Shown: positions 63,705-64,000 of the stretch, in pieces
Layout: each line of letters begins with the position of its first letter
How positions within the stretch are numbered: position 1 is the stretch's first letter
Origin: Tubiluchus corallicola
Lineage: Eukaryota; Priapulida; Priapulimorpha; Priapulimorphida; Tubiluchidae
Assembly: GCA_030141605.1 (NCBI GenBank)
Contig: JAQGDQ010000555.1
Location: 62,001-126,000 of the forward strand
Direction: 5' to 3'
DNA length: 64,000 bases
The notes under the pieces: generated by a model
What the model was told of the DNA's origin: nothing
Database searches by the model: none
Seen by the model: only the letters and a program-made list of their open reading frames with translations
Translations under genes and position numbers: made by a program

Positions 63705-64000
63705 ATGTTAACATTCTCATGTCCCGCTTGCGAGAAACCTGTTAAACATAACCAAAAGGCTCTAGGATGTGACAACTGTTATAGGTGGATTCACCTAAGA
63801 TGCTCACCGTTATCAGTTGACGATTATAATGACCTGGCTACAGATGATAATGAATGGTTTTGCCATCTTTGTCTACAGTCTATTTTTCCATTCAATAATA
63901 TACCAGATGATGAAGAATTTAAACATATTGCACGTTTTTCAAATATTGGTTCTATCTTGTGCGATTATAACTTAAATCTCTTTTGCGCTGAATCAGATGA
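63705..64000 (+). CDS. LINE protein N-terminus with PHD finger (partial, runs off window)
   Basis: From ATG 63705 the frame is open to the window end (98 codons). A C4HC3 PHD finger spans residues 6-56: CPAC, CDNC, H-L-R-C and CHLC, with the typical W before the last pair. It is followed by SIFPFNNIPDDEEF, a segment I associate with PHD-containing CR1/L2-type LINE proteins in sponges, cnidarians and lancelets. A cellular PHD protein is a less likely alternative. The expected endonuclease and RT domains would be to the right. Confidence 0.65.
   Translation, partial: MLTFSCPACEKPVKHNQKALGCDNCYRWIHLRCSPLSVDDYNDLATDDNEWFCHLCLQSIFPFNNIPDDEEFKHIARFSNIGSILCDYNLNLFCAESD

Overview
This is an AT-rich eukaryotic window, almost certainly from an invertebrate animal. 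The evidence is a clear five-exon ADP-ribosylation-factor-like 2 (ARL2) gene with GT/AG introns, an eight-finger C2H2 zinc-finger gene, and many non-LTR (LINE) retrotransposon fragments of kinds common in sponges, cnidarians, lancelets and molluscs. One LINE starts with a PHD finger and another has an LMDD catalytic box. The species cannot be named from the sequence. No prokaryotic gene organisation, rRNA, convincing tRNA or CRISPR array was seen.

Layout. 1-12 kb: a 9-bp minisatellite, three eroded LINE tails, a 36-bp satellite and a pogo/Tc1-type MITE with TA target duplication. 12-15.5 kb: two minus-strand genes that look related, a small acidic protein with repeated PLDLS (CtBP-binding) motifs and an eight-finger zinc-finger protein; zinc-finger debris lies in frame just after the stop codon of the first. 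17-27 kb: a LINE graveyard with one fairly intact RT ORF nested in an older LINE, a hexanucleotide array, and a hAT-type MITE inside one copy of a dispersed repeat whose other copy (12.9-13.5 kb) preserves the empty site. 27.4-36.8 kb: ARL2 (184 codons by splicing five exons). Its introns hold at least five unrelated minisatellites and, strikingly, duplicated pieces of its own exons 3 and 5. 37.2-37.7 kb: a decayed minus-strand coding segment with TDxVTVET repeats. 37.7-42.7 kb: no recognisable gene.

42.7-56 kb is the most unusual part. A 52-bp minisatellite holds three almost identical copies of a 3.7-kb unit. Each unit carries, on the minus strand, an intact 503-codon ORF with the hallmarks of a class I viral fusion glycoprotein (signal peptide, RKKR cleavage site, Ala/Gly-rich fusion peptide, long heptad-repeat region, C-terminal membrane anchor). 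About 20 bp after it comes a 5'-truncated LINE reverse transcriptase. I interpret this as a chimeric retrocopy: LINE reverse transcription joined a truncated LINE to an envelope-type mRNA, inserted into the satellite, and was then tandemly triplicated. An unidentified 355-codon ORF, possibly a viral nucleoprotein-type gene, abuts the array at the same repeat phase.

56-62 kb, minus strand: a cluster of duplicated short proline-rich exons, each with a PPxY (WW-ligand) motif and mostly with intact splice sites. Promoter-like modules (CRE, CCAAT box, X-box-like palindrome) are duplicated with them. A two-exon unknown gene (150 aa) and a frameshifted coiled-coil ORF pair follow. The right edge starts a plus-strand LINE with a PHD finger.

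The dominant theme is tandem duplication at every scale (6 bp to 3.7 kb), repeatedly catching coding exons. How much of this is transcribed cannot be judged from sequence alone.
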